Below, one piece after another: positions 45,961 through 58,597 of a DNA stretch of 64,000 nucleotides. This DNA is from Lactifluus volemus (taxonomy: Eukaryota; Basidiomycota; Agaricomycetes; Russulales; Russulaceae). Each line of letters begins with the position of its first letter. The stretch's first letter is position 1. The stretch covers positions 1 to 64,000 of the forward strand of contig WTXI01000020.1 of NCBI GenBank assembly GCA_022376515.1, written 5' to 3'. Below the pieces are notes generated by a model, which had not been told where the DNA came from, searched no databases, and worked only from the letters and a program-made list of their open reading frames with translations. Position numbers and translations under genes: made by a program.

Positions 45961-46598
45961 AAGAATTAGCCAGTATAGTATGCAGCTCAAGGGGCGGTCA
46001 TACCGTGACCTATTATACAGTAAGTTAGGCCATAAATTTTACATTCGCTCTACCCTACTTTTGTGAAGAAATTTTGTATGGAACACATATTATCTGTTGT
46101 CTAGGCTACCCACTCAAATTCTGGTGGTGACTGAGTGTTTATTTATCAAGTTATTCAAAAGTGACAATTGACTGGTCCCGATCGTCGGATGGACTGATTC
46201 GATATAGTATTACTGTAGGATCAGGAATGCAACGACATTTGATGCCGGTACAGTATCTTGTACAACATAGACAAAGATGCGGAGAAAATTCCAAATGGGT
46301 TAGGACTTGCAGGCGTCGGAGGCGATGTTGGCAGTGGCAGTGAGTGACGACTTGATATTTTTCAGGAATTGAAGACTTTATTTATTTTCGACCTGCTCTG
46401 TCCCGCTGGTTGACATACCATTACATAGCATTTCCATCTCTATCTGTTTTCTCTATTCTTCAAACTTCCAAACGTGTCTATCCTCGCGCACCTAGAACTG
46501 GCATAATCGCGCTTTCCAAGTGACCGGTGACCGAACGCGTTGTCACCCAACAAACCCGCCGTCTGAACCTGCGGTGTTGCGCTCAGTTGTCAAGCTCC
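45961..46598. other. Intergenic, nothing identified
   Basis: The sequence between the duplicated flank and the 3' end of the CobW-type gene shows AT-rich DNA (aattttgtatgg, tgtttatttatcaag) and no supported frame. Confidence 0.4.
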
Positions 46599-48053
46599 TC
46601 AAGCAACCATCACTGCGCCCAGAGCCTTCGCGAGTTTCCTAGCAGGCCGCAGCACTTCCCCACGCTCACCCATCACTGTCAACTGGACCGCCTCACCTCC
46701 GGCCCTGTCACTCTCCCGATCTTCCAGAACAGGAAGGGAAGAGGAAGAGTCGGGCGGTGCACGCACGAGCTCCCAGCGCCCAAAAGCCCAGTTCAGAATC
46801 CACCACGACCGCCCCCCGGGATCGTTCGAGTCTTCGGCTAAAGTAGTGCCAGTGCTAGGTGTTGTTACGAAACGAATAAACCCTTTCACGCGGTAGACGC
46901 TTTCTTTTGGGAGTTGTTGGAGCGCCGCAGATAGTGTGGGTTCATCCAAAGATGGTGCTGAGGATGTAGGAGCCTGAGGGTTGTGCGTCGCTGCGGCGGT
47001 GGATTCTTCGGGGTGATCGCCGTGAGGATGAGGATCAGAGTGGTTGCACGCTTCTGTGTGTTTGTGCACTGGAGCGGATGCACCTCGAAGCAAGGTGACG
47101 GTCTCCACCTCGTCATGGTGTTGTGCCATGCCATTCTCCATAATTGGCTGGGTAGGGTGTTGCGCGGTATCACTGAACAGCTTCGAGTCGAGGCCAAAGA
47201 TGAGCGTGGGGTCGACCGATTTGCCCAAGCAGCGGATCTTGGGCGTGAGTTCGTTTAGCGTGTTGAGGTGCTCCATGACGTCGTCAAGCGCACGCTCAGT
47301 GATGTGTTCCCATTTATTCTGTATTAGAATTGTCGGTCAGAATAATGCAAAGTAAGGGTAGGAGCTGACGATAAGAAGGACGTCGGTGTATTGCGCTTGC
47401 ATGCGCGCCGTCACGCTCGTGTCTTCGTAGCCAGTAAAGTTCTCTGCATCGATTACGGTGACAATCGCATCTAGAGTGAGCGCGCGTGAGGTTTCGCGCT
47501 CCAGCTCACGAATTTGGAATGCGAGAGTTGCGGGAAAGGCAGATCCGCTGGGGAAAGACGGGCCGATAAGCGAGGTGCTGGGAAGAGCGAGATGCGGCAT
47601 ACGAAGACTCTATGATGATCCGGTCTGGATGAAACTTTTCTGTGCTTGGATTGAGAGAGGAATGGATGTGGACAGTCAAAGATGGTACCTAATATCTCTA
47701 GCAGTGCGGTCTTCATTTGGCCAACGAGCACGCAACACCTGTTCTTCCCGAGCGCATGATCAGAATACGAATAAAGATTGTGATAAATCTCACATGCAAC
47801 CATTCAGGATCTCACTAACAGCAGTCAGACTGCTCTGCTTTGCTAGTTGGCTGTCAACTGAACAGGTCGACCAACAGTCAGTATCAACTGCAAGTAGCAA
47901 CGAAGTGGTTGTATGATGACCTTCAATGTCGCCAAATTCATTCTTGAGAAGAACGACGCGATAATTTGCAGGAAGTTGAGGAAGGAGGGATAGGATGATT
48001 GAGGTTTTGCCCGCACCGAGAAAGCCAGTAAAGACGGTGATTGGGATAGTCAT
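46599..48053 (-). CDS. CobW/COG0523 GTPase, ZNG1-type metal chaperone
   Basis: Exons are complement(46599..47318, 47370..47547, 47603..47639, 47689..47738, 47794..47857, 47921..48053), 393 aa with every phase matching. The Walker A motif is GFLGAGKTSI near residue 10, then LLKNEFGDIE. The signature metal-binding motif is GCMCC (CxCC), formed across an exon joint. Then come DRIIIESSGSAFPATLAFQ, a TVIDAENF segment and KWEHITERAL. The C-terminal CobW_C domain follows with VYRVKGFIRF and WILNWAFGRWELV. Between the domains is a His-rich insert (HKHTEACNHSDPHPHGDHPE). In eukaryotes ZNG1/CBWD proteins deliver zinc to methionine aminopeptidase; whether that holds here is inferred. Six small exons flank the catalytic motifs. 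It is divergently paired with CWH43, the two start codons only about 118 bp apart, so a shared promoter is likely. Confidence 0.9.
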
Positions 48054-48170
48054 AATTAAGTCGGTCCGGATCTATCTCGGGTCACACGTATGCCCGTCAT
48101 CGGCGTGCTTCTCAAGCGCTGATGGTACCCCATCGAGCAAAAGAACCGTTTCCAACAACGTACAACCAAC
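48054..48170. promoter_or_regulatory. Compact divergent promoter of CobW-type GTPase and CWH43
   Basis: Only 117 bp separate the start codons of two divergently transcribed genes, so both promoters must overlap here. No specific motif can be called. Confidence 0.55.
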
Positions 48171-51100
48171 ATGACTGGCAGTAATATGCCCCCCTCAACT
48201 CTGTTCACTATCAGAGCTTCTACAGTTGCCCGACTGCACACTTTCCTGTCATTCACCGCATTCTTTGGAGCCCTTGTCATAGCTTGTTCCCTCCACTATA
48301 CAAAGGTCGTAAAGAATGCCGTTTCAGGCTGGCCAGAGGAGTGGTTTCCAAGCGTATCTGCAACGTGAGTATTTGCCTACTCCTTCAACTGAAATTACTC
48401 TCTTCGTTCCATCTGTCCTGTCTGTTTCTATCGTCCAAGTCTCCTCATCCATTTCCCTGGCCTGTCCTATAGTATAGGTGACTGGTATCCAGAACGAAAT
48501 TTCTTTCAATTCCTCATAGCTGTAAATTCTGGTGAGTCCTCTCGTGCTGTCTGCCCGTCAAGAGACTAAAGGCGCTCCTTTAGGCCCTCGCTTTGCCCTC
48601 CTTGGCTTGGCGTACCTACGTGGTCGCGTTTCCTCACCTTCCTCTATCCTCCCGGGCTTCTTGTTGGCAACAGGCATACTACGCACGCTTGCTTGCGGAG
48701 GCTGGGTCTTTGTAACATCTAGCGACGATCATGACGTCCATGATGTCCTCATGATCGGGTATATTGTACTCAACATCCCTTGGATGTTAGGCAACATTCG
48801 CCTTTCGCATGGAAAGGTGCACCGTCGAAGGTATGTGTACTCGATACGCGAACCACTCAAAGCTTGACACGCCTTCTATGACGTCAGGGTCAGAATTGCC
48901 TCCCTGTAAGTAGTGGTCCTATCCTTGGTAGTAACTTATGGTCCTGAACTCGTGGGTTTTCAGGTTTTGGGTCTCCCTCATTCCCATGATTTACTTTTTT
49001 GTACAACATAAAGTTCACCACATCCCGGGCGGTACGTATTTCCTTGGTCTTTCACGCGATGTCTGAATCATGTGATTGCTCGCTTCTCATTGGACAGCAT
49101 ATACTCACTACGCCTTCTTCGAATGGTCACTCATATTGTTCGACATATTGTATGACTCGGTCACAATCCTAGATCTCGAGAACAACGAATCAGAGGTGAG
49201 CTGCGTACATCTTTGTCTCGTTATGCAGGATTCTCATTCATCTGCATGCAGGTTTCCATCAACAATCAGGTCGATTCTAGAAGTGCCAGTGGACACAGGG
49301 CAGAGAACCAGAATGAAATGTACAATTTACTCTATCGTCTCCCCTGAACTCTAACTCAATCATTATTTCTGCCATTTGCGCCCCAATCGTTCGTGTTGAG
49401 TTCAGAACGAAAAGTCTGGCAAACGAACCGAGCGACCCAAGTGTATCCACACCATCTGTTGGGGACAAGGCGCCCCTTGTACAGAATCGCCCAGAAATTC
49501 GTTCTGAAAAATCCATAGTCTGTGTCACCCAACTTCTCGCTTCTCTCCGGCCATCCTTGAGTTTCTTGTCGGACCTGTATTTTGGTGAGCCCTAACTTTA
49601 TAATATCACGCTGGGTAAGGTTGACCCCGTCCAACTCGACTGGCAGCATACCAGTCTTGGACTCTAATCACGGCACTCCCCGTCACCCTCTTCTACTTCT
49701 CCGTCTGGGAGCTAGCTCTGGCCGGGCCAGAGTTTTCTTCGCTTGCCACGCTTGCCCCATTCTTCCTCGGATTCTCCCCCGTCCTATCATTTGCTACTTC
49801 TCATGGCGGTCGTACAGCATTGGCCGCCGCCGCCGGGGCCATCGGTCTGGGGCTCTGGTGGGCGGAGAGCATGTGGGTCCGACTTGGCGCTGTAATGTTC
49901 GGCGTCTTCTGTACAGGAATTCGTTGGGCCGCGGAGTGGCAAGCAGATGTCGAAAGCGGATATCACGCAGTCGGTGCGCCATCTCGCGTTCCCACTCCTA
50001 ATCGTTCGCGTATCATGATTATTGATGTCTTCTATCTCGGATCTTCAGTGTTTCTGCTGGGCCTTATTCTCTCTTCTCTCTCGAAACACTTGAACCATGG
50101 GAATAACCCAGGTACGTGTCCTCTTCTTTCAATCTCGGCAAGCGACCGTCTCTTATCAACTCGATAACCACCTTACAGCATGGCCAATTATAGATTCTAC
50201 TTCAGGGGGCCAACATGTCCTTGTTCTTGTCATCGGCTTCCTTTCCCTCATCGAATTTGGAACGCGTCCGAATTCTCCATTCCCTGCTGCCCTGGTTTCG
50301 GTGTCCTCGACGGTTTCTCAGGATTCCAACAAATCTTCCAAGGTTCACAATGGCCAGACCCCAGCTTCACAAGAATCATGGCTACTTCCGTCCCTAGCCT
50401 TTGGTTCCCTGATCTACTCCCTTCACGATCGGCTGTCTGACCCCAGCTCTCTTGTCGCCTGGTCCTGGTCTGGGTTCCCCATTACTGGTCCTCACCCGCA
50501 TATCCATGCACCGCTCACACTCCTCACGCAAGTGGCAGGGGCTTTCTTGGTTCTTGGCCTCTCGCCGACTTCACGCGCCTTCGTTGAGCTCCCAAATATC
50601 TCCACTCATCCACTCATCTTCGCAATTGGCGCTCTGTCGACTTATATCCTTCACACGCGTACTGGATGGATCGGCTATACTGGCGGGTTACTACATGCTG
50701 CGTTCTTGACGATCATTACGCCCCCGCTGCTACAGAGTGCAGGCGCCGCTGCGCGAGCCCGCGGTGTGGGCCGTGTGTTTGGAACGGCATGGGCGGTCTG
50801 GACAGTATTCATGTTCGTCAGCACGTTCACCGTCGCGTATGCGTTTGTTCCAGGCGCATGGAGCTTCCGTGAGCGCACAGACCTGTAAGTCAATCTCGTT
50901 TCGCTGCATCGGGCATCGCTCATAACCTGGCATCCCTTCAACCCTCTATTCCACCAGGGTGCTAACCGCACAACTCACCCTTCTCGCGCCGATCTTCAAT
51001 TGGAACTCTCTATCGATGTCCTCTCCTGCGCCGCCTCTGCCTCCTATACCGAAATCAACTCGTCGCTACATCCGCGCTGCACTTGCTCTCGTTGCGGTCG

Positions 51101-52565
51101 TTGCGCTCATTGGCCCGCTCAGGAGGTCTGCACCGGCAACGCCAGCACCAGCACCAGCACACGCGCGTGCAAGAATCCTTAACGCTGGTATTTGGACGGT
51201 GCACTTTGGTATCGACAATAAGGGACGTGATAGCCAGCGAGGTATGCGGGACCTGTTCCGTGACATGGATCTCGACATCGTTGGCCTTCTCGAGACAGAT
51301 TTACATGTAAGCTAGCATCGCCGTCCCTAGGTTTGTAGGCTACGCTAACGATTCTTCCGTGCACAGAGAGCGGTATTCGGAAGCAGAGATTTGTAAGTGA
51401 AAGGGCTGTCCCCATAGACGGTATCACTGAATTTGCCTCCTCAAGAACACGTGTAGCGGTGGAAGACCTAGGCTACGTGCGTATCGACGGCGCATTCTTT
51501 TTATAGTTGCTCACCAATGGTTATAGTATGTAGACATTGGACCAGGTCCTAACAAGCACACCTGGGGCTGCGTGCTCCTATCAAAGGTCCGCCCCATTCT
51601 TGTAATGAGGGGCACTAAAACTTGACCATCGTGGCACTTAGTTCCCTATTCTAAAAACCCGGCATCATCTCCTCCCCTCACCGGACGGGGAGCTTGCACC
51701 GGCGATTGAGGCTGTGATTGACGCCTATGGCGTAAACGTGACGGTGGTCGTTGCGCATAACGGTCAAGGTAGTACCTTTGGGGTATGAATCGAGTCGTAC
51801 TGTTATATCTGACGGACTTGGTTCAAGAGGAGACGCCTCTCGACCGAGAACTGCAGTCTACTGAACTCGCGCGAATCATGTCCTCGTCATACCCAGACCC
51901 GCTCATCTTCCTCGGATACGTTGTCACGGATCCCCATGCCAAACGTCGTGAGTATCTGTGGTGCTTTCTGTGAACCCATTCGGACCCACTTTTTTTTTTT
52001 TCAGCTGCGCCATACGAGATCATGGTCACCGACGGCCGCGTTCACGACATCTACAAGGACGACCATGACCGCTGGTGCGAATACATATTTTACCGCGGAC
52101 TCTACAGGACGGCCTACGCCCGTGTCTCGCGCGGCTTTATCACGGATACTGAGCTGCAAGTGGGGCAGTTCGCCGTGCCGAGCTACGGTAAGACCACGGG
52201 TGATGTGGCCGAGGTCGATCGTTACCTGCAAGTTGCGAAAGACGAGCTTCCTAAGGAACACGTACGTCTTTCTTTTTTTTCCCTCTTTCTCCAGAAAGGT
52301 GCGAACACTCACCTCCTCACGCTCACCCCGCGCCATGTATAGTGGTTCCCTGACGCTTTCTACGGCAACGAGCACTACGGTGGCGTACGGGGTCATTTTT
52401 ATCACGTCTTTAACGCAGTGCGTATCCTCTTATTCTTTTTCCCCTTTTTTTTTCTGCGTTCAAACATTGAGCATATTGGAACTGACAACCGCTAAAAAAA
52501 AAAAAATTTTCTGATAGCCGCTGTACTTCAAATTCCCTCCAGGCGCATCACCATCAGTCCTTTGA
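48171..52565 (+). CDS. CWH43: CWH43, GPI-anchor ceramide remodelling protein
   Basis: Nineteen exons fit in phase: 48171..48364, 48470..48528, 48584..48830, 48888..48905, 48964..49031, 49098..49195, 49252..49319, 49406..49584, 49647..50111, 50179..50884, 50958..51306, 51367..51392, 51447..51477, 51527..51586, 51642..51768, 51828..51947, 52005..52261, 52343..52417 and 52518..52565; 1064 aa. The exon 7/8 join is the least certain. The N-terminal third is the Frag1/PGAP2-like membrane part ([38 protein letters not shown]). The middle is multi-pass membrane ([20 protein letters not shown]). The C-terminal third is the endonuclease/phosphatase-like PGAP2IP domain ([65 protein letters not shown]). 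In yeast Cwh43 installs ceramide on GPI anchors in the ER. Full length for the family. Confidence 0.92.
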
Positions 52566-53111
52566 ATTTTCTTAGACTAAAAGGCTAGCCATTTCTTCTT
52601 GTTTTAGTGGCGTAGTCACATCGTTGTTTGTCCATCCCTATTTCCTTAATTGTTCGCAGGGACATTAAACTTACGCTCGACCGGTGTCCCCGAGGGTCCC
52701 TGAGGACGATCGTAGTTTACCCGAGCGTCACCCAATCACACATTTGTCTTTGAAGCATCATGGCGGAGATGGGTGCGATCTCCCCTTATCCGCCGTTCCC
52801 TTCGACGTCGAATCGCACTGGCTCGTTTGTTTTTTCCGTTTGGTTCGAGTCGAACATTCGTCTCGTTGTGAGTGTGAGCTTTACCTGTGCGACCAACCCC
52901 GTAGAATGGATAAACCTTGATTTCTTGCAAAATTCTGGGCTGACCCGCCGACGTCCTTTTGGGGATAAGTTATTAGGTTACGGACGACTCGGACGATTTT
53001 TTTGGGGATGGATGAGGATCCACATCCTGCGAAAATTCTGAGTTCTGATGATGAAACACCCCAAACCCAGTGGACAGGACACGGCGGGGTGGATGGCTGC
53101 TTCGTCTTTCG
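52566..53111. other. Convergent 3' region of CWH43 and APL6
   Basis: This 546-bp stretch separates two converging genes. It probably holds their 3' untranslated regions. No supported frame and no clear terminator element are seen. Confidence 0.45.
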
Positions 53112-56100
53112 TCATCGAACGGGAACGTTTGTGCTGCTACTGCCCTCGTAGAATTCTATGTCACTACTGACCCCCCCTTCTTCCTCTTCTGGGGTCGGTC
53201 GTGGACCTGCCTCAGGTTCATCGTGGTGTCCCTGCTGATGGCCGTGATCGCTATCTTCCTCATCCTCATCTTCCTCGCCCTCTTCCTCGCCTTCACCTCC
53301 CCCCGCTTCTTCCCCTTCTTCCTCTTCCTCTTCTTCTTCCTCTTCTTCGTCCTCGTCTTCTTCGCTTTCACTTTCACTTTCACTCGCATAGAACGCATCC
53401 AAATCCGTCACCGTGCCCTTATTAGGCACGCTTCCAGCTGGAGACGTCCCGTCCGACCCAGCCGGTGTCAACACGACGATCGGCGTTGACTGACCGCCGG
53501 TGATACCTATGCTACTACTGCCACCATGTCGAGCCGAAGCAGCACCACCAGCAGCAACGTGCCCGATCGCGGTAACCACTGTAGATGATGACAACGACAA
53601 CGAGGCCGCCGCCGCCGCGTCTTCGGGCGAATCTCGAAGGCTCGACTCGACGCCGTGTTCGAGCCAGTCGGGCAGGAGCCGAGCGTGCGGCACGTCACGC
53701 CCGAGGACGAGACTGAGTGTGCCGAGACGCTCGCGCGTAGTAGTAGTATTAGTGTCACCAGAAGTAGCAGTAGCCGCATCCTGCGGCGCAGGGGCAATGG
53801 CGACGGCGGCGCTCTCTTTACCCTCAAATAACACGACGCGCACTTGGGCGCGTCGGAGCACGACTCCACCGACGTCCTTGACGTCTGCTGCGCCGATGTT
53901 CGGTGCTACTCCCGCGAGGAGTTGATGGAGCATGCGACCGCGGTCGCGCACGTCATAACTGCGATCGTAACGAGCAAGCGCGAATACGTATTTGGCTAGT
54001 TGTGTCAGTGTGTCGTGGGCCGGTGATAGGACGAGAAGTTTCGCGGCGAGCGTTACGGCTTGCAGCTTCACCGGTACAGTCTGGAGAGAGAAATAAAATA
54101 AAATTTAAAAAAAAACGGGGGAGGGGGGGGGGATGAGAAAAATACAAGAAACAGTTTGTTAGCGAGCTCAGTTGAAGATCGGGCTCGCGGATGAGCTAGC
54201 GATGATAACGGACCTCATCGCGAAATGATTTTGCAATCTTGCGGAGCACATCGGGTGCCCACGGCACCACGCCTTCGACTAAAGCGTTAGGCGAGTCATC
54301 CGCGGCATACTGACCGACAAGCCAGATGATGCACGCTCGTGCCTGAGAGTGCCGAATTTCGTCGATACGATACGCAAGGCGCTCAACGATCGTTAGCGGC
54401 GCCGACGACGAATTGGCACGCGCGGCGTGTTGCATCTGAGTTTGGACGAGCGATTTTAACTCGACGACGGCATTAGCCACAACAGGGTCTTGCGGGGATG
54501 CTCAGTTTAGAGAGTAGTCAAAGTGGAGCAGCCAGGGGGAAAGGAAGCTTACCATGCGGACTCTGAATACACGCCATCAACGCATTAAGACACTGAGTGG
54601 TTGATTCGGAAAGCGTGCGGGCTATATGCCCGATGCCCTGAATCGCCTCTGCTACCAGTGTTTCATCTACATCATCTGTGTAATCCTGAACAAGAAAAAA
54701 CAAGTTGGGCGGCCATGTTATCGGAAGAGGGAAAAGGGACCGACCACAAATTCACGCAACAACGCCTGCCAGTTGTCAACCGTGACTAGATTCCGCAAGA
54801 GGCGCGTCTTTGTACCCTTTACTTGCGTGCTGTCATCGGCACGAACAACGAAACGGGTATAGTGAGGGGAAAACAAATGCTACGATCATTCAACTATCAG
54901 ACAAGCTCAGAGTTACACCGGGACGTACCGAAGAGATATGTGAGATAGAGAGAATGTATATCAAGATCACACGTTCGACTTCTGGTGATACCGCTAGAAG
55001 TCGGAGCAGCGGGCGGACTGCTTTGTGATGATGTGATGATAGGGCTAGATAATGGAAGGCGCGAGTGACAGCCATCACAACCTGGAAAGTCCATCAACAC
55101 GCGTCCGGGAAAACCTTCTATCTAAATCGCTTACAGCAGGGTTACGTGACTGGAACAATGGCTCCGCCGACATCAGCAAGAGGTCGAGGTCCCGATCGAC
55201 ATCTTCCTTTTCTTCGCCCAGGCTATCGTGCGAACTAGTCGGACGAGGTAGCATCGTCCGGGCATAGCGAACCAGGAGCTCGAGGAGGTTTACTTGGCCC
55301 CATTCGTCCACGTCAACGAGTACCCGACAAAGGCGTCGATAGTGAACATGCAGGAGGTCGAGTCGCGTAGGGCAAACTGCTTCGAAAGCGATCGCAACGC
55401 TGCCAACGGACAATGGGGAGCGGTCACGCAATAATGTCGATAAGATTTCTATAAGGGATGGAAGTTGAGACTCGTCTAATCTATTGCAAGTCATCGTGAA
55501 CTTTCTCGTGAGGATTTCCCCCTCCGTGAGAGGAAAGAACCCCACCTGTGACATTTTGGTATGGACAGCGCTGCTGTCTTGCGTACGTACGGGCTTGTAT
55601 CTGACGCACATTTTTTGATCGCTAGCACGACCAAGCTGGCAATAGTCGGAACACGGATGCCAGATAACACGCGTAACGCCATCGCGCGAATTAGCGGTGA
55701 ACTATCTGCGAGATCGCGTTGGAACGTGTTGATGGAGAGCAACGCAAGGTCGGGTTCTGCTTCTGCATAACGCAAGAGATATATGTACACGAGCTTGCGA
55801 ATTTCTAGGCTCGGAGAGGCAACATTCTTGACCACTGGCGCAAAGTATTCAGAGACGTTGCGGCCTTTTGAGATCATCTAATGACAGGGTTGTGAACGCG
55901 TGTGGAGGAACATTTGAGCTGGGGTAGGCGCTCACAGCAATAAGACGCTTCATCGCTTCCAGTTTTTCGCGATCGTTGCCCGAGTCTAACTGTGATCTGA
56001 TGTTCTTCGTCTTTTCCTCTCCGGTATCGTAGTAGCCTGCGCCGCTGCCGGTCAAAGTGAAATCTCTCGTACGCTCCGCCAAAGTCTCTTGTATCCGCAT

Positions 56101-56151
56101 ACCCAGACGGGTAGCATTTTCTGTCCAGGAGTTGAAATTGATACCCGACAT
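53112..56151 (-). CDS. APL6: AP-3 adaptor complex beta subunit
   Basis: Exons are complement(53112..54080, 54214..54488, 54553..54685, 54745..54879, 54929..55081, 55135..55480, 55546..55877, 55936..56151), 852 aa with consistent phases. The start is ATG 56151 ([13 protein letters not shown]); the longer upstream frame has no ATG. Diagnostic AP-3 beta sequence includes [50 protein letters not shown] and [20 protein letters not shown], continuing as HEAT-like helices of the adaptin trunk. The last exon carries the long acidic hinge typical of AP-3 beta (a run of Asp/Glu near 53290-53390), followed by a short end at NVPVR; the ear domain is absent or very short. AP-3 sorts cargo from the Golgi/endosomes to the vacuole. 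The 5' part of the gene is partly duplicated at 57.27-57.8 kb. Confidence 0.92.
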
Positions 56152-56840
56152 GTTCAAGATCGCATACGTGCTCCTGATAACTAGCGGGTGAGGGATTTGT
56201 CGGGCGAAGTAGCTGGAGTGCTGAAGCAGTAGACCGGCTGCGGGCCGGGCGACTACCAAGTCATGTTGTGGTACATTAATTACATGCTAAACAACATACA
56301 GATGCGCTCAAGGTGCGTTTCCTTGTGAGTCGAATATTATCACATCTAGGTACCGTCGTACGAATTCATATGGTTTAACAGTCATTACGTGCGGCGCCTG
56401 TCCAACGTTCTGCTAAGAGTTCACAGTAACTCACTGTCAGAACAAACATGTAATTCTGGCAGCAGACTCTTGGTTCATGTTTCTTCGTGTAGCGAGGTTT
56501 ACGATTGAACTTCTCTTGATATTTAATATTGCTCATGAATAACAAGGTATCAGACGCTTCAGCTGCAAACATGGTCAGCTGTGACCAATGTGGAGTTCAC
56601 TTGTATTTGACAACTAGCTCTATACCAGGCATTACAGATAGACATAGCAGCTTAAGCAGGATCTAGAGATGCGGGTAAATGCCCCCTTTCTCTCTGCTCA
56701 TCCCATATGGTGATCTACAAGGGGAGGGGTCAGTCATTCCAAAGTAGGTGAACAGCAGGATGAAACAGGGACATACCCATTCATCTGAAAGTGAACATGT
56801 AAATCGATAAACTCAGGAGAAAGGCAGCAGAGAAAGCTTA

Positions 56841-57086
56841 CTAGGGCAGAGCGAGTTGTAGGCACGTTTGAACTGTTTGCAAGGCGCGGAATCCTCCCCT
56901 TTGGCGGCTATGCACTTGAAGTAATCTGTGTAGTTTTGGTAGCTTGCGATAGTAGGTTAAGAGCAGGATCAGATACTCCGAGAAAAGTTCGGCCATACCA
57001 GAGCCTTGTTTGATTATTGTTGGGAAAGCGGGCTGGGAGGAAGAAGAGTTAGTGACACGCAACGATGCCAACGCATTACAGCTCAC
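56841..57086 (-). CDS. Small hypothetical ORF, 81 aa, unit 1
   Basis: It starts with MSCNALASLRVTNSSSSQ and ends QTCLQLALP. I recognise no domain. Its only support is that the sister copy at 58349-58597 is open over the same span without a single indel, while the DNA on either side of both has several. It lies inside the duplicated APL6-PRP18 spacer on the minus strand, with a nearby possible splice donor, so it could be an exon of a small gene or part of a 5' untranslated region. Confidence 0.3.
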   Translation of the reverse strand: MSCNALASLRVTNSSSSQPAFPTIIKQGSGMAELFSEYLILLLTYYRKLPKLHRLLQVHSRQRGGFRALQTVQTCLQLALP

Positions 57087-57266
57087 GCACCAGCAGTCTG
57101 AAAGTATTTGCTACATAGCAGCGTGTGTCAAAAAACTGGCAAACAAAGGGTCGTGGCACACCTCTGAACAGCGTCGGCGTCAGACATGGGTTCTGTTGAA
57201 AAGAGGTCTTGAGTGGAGGTGACCTAGATTAGGTAATCAATCTCTGCTTGTTGTCTTTCGACACCC

Positions 57267-57830
57267 CGCGAATTAGCGGTGAACTATCTGCGAGATCGCG
57301 TTGGAACGTGTTGCAACGCGAGGTCGGGTTCTGCTTCTGTATAACGCAAGAGATATATGTACATGAGCTTGCGAATTTCTAGGCTCGGAGACGTAATTGA
57401 CCACCGGCGCAAGGTATTCAGAGACGTTGCGGCCTTTTGAGATCATCTAATGACAGGTTGCGAACACGGGAGGAGGAACATTTGAGCTGGGGTAGGCGCT
57501 CACAGCAATGAGACGCTCAGTTCTTCGCAATCGCTGCCCGAGTCTAGCTGTGATCTGACGTTCTTCATCTTTTCCTCTCCGGTATCATAGTAGCCTGCAC
57601 CACTGCCGGTCAAAGTGAAATCTCTCGTACGCTCCGCCAAAATCTCTTGTATCTGCATACCCAGACGTTTTCTGTCCAGGAGTTGAAATTGATACCCGAC
57701 ATGTTCAAGACCGCATACGCGCTCCTGATAACTAGCGGGTGAGGGGTTGATTGATTTGTCGGGCGAAGTGGCTGGAGTGCTGAAGCAATAGACCGGCTGC
57801 GGGCCGGGTTTCCAAGCCATTTTCCAAGTT
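57267..57830 (-). pseudogene. Duplicated 5' fragment of APL6
   Basis: It includes [20 protein letters not shown] from exon 1 and a partial exon 2. Relative to the real gene it has lost about 8 nt near the start, 14-16 nt in the exon 1 end, and other small pieces, so it cannot encode an adaptin N-terminus. Confidence 0.85.
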
Positions 57831-58348
57831 GTGGTACATTGATTACATACAGATGCCCTCAAAGGTGCGTTTTCTTGTGAGTCGAATGTCACCACATCTA
57901 GGTACTGTCGTACAAATTTAATAGCCATTACGTGCGGTGCCCGTCCAACACTCTGCTAAGAGCTCACAGTAACTCACCGTCAGAACAAACATGTAATTCT
58001 GGCAGTACAGACTCTCAGTTCATGTTTCTTCGGTTTGCAATAATATTGCTCATGAATAACATATCAGATGCTCAGCTGCGAACATAGTCAGCTGTGACCA
58101 ATGTGGGGTTCACTTGTATTTGACGACCAGCTCTATACCAGGCACTACAGATAGACATGGCAGCTCAAGGCTCTAGGGATGCGGGGAAGGTCCCATTTTC
58201 TCTCTGCTCATCCCACTTGCCGATCTACAAAGGGAAGGGATCAGTCATTCCAAAGTAGGTGAACAGCCGGACGAAACAGGGACATACCCATTCATCTGAA
58301 AGTGAACATGTCAATCGATAAACTCAGGAGAAAGGCAGCAGAGAAAGC

Positions 58349-58597
58349 TTACTGGGGCAGAGTGAGTTGTAGGCACGTTTGAACTGTTTGCAAGGCGCAA
58401 AATCCTCCCCTTTGGCGGCTATGCACTTGAAGTAATCTGTGTAGTTTTGGTAGCTTGCGATAGTAGGTTAAGAGCAGGATCAGATACTCCGAGAAAAGCT
58501 CTGCCATACCAGTGCCTTGTTTGATTAGTGTAGGGAAAGCGGGCTGCGAGGAAGAAGAGTTGGTGATACGCAACGATGCCAACGCATTACAGCTCAC
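58349..58597 (-). CDS. Small hypothetical ORF, 82 aa, unit 2
   Basis: This is the sister of the 56841-57086 frame, with five amino-acid substitutions and one extra codon because the stop TAG has become CAG followed by TAA. No known domain. Conserved openness is suggestive, not proof of coding. Confidence 0.3.
   Translation of the reverse strand: MSCNALASLRITNSSSSQPAFPTLIKQGTGMAELFSEYLILLLTYYRKLPKLHRLLQVHSRQRGGFCALQTVQTCLQLTLPQ

Noticed and set aside
53201..53425. Leu/Pro-rich plus-strand ORF
   Set aside because: Antisense of the acidic hinge of AP-3 beta; a compositional shadow.
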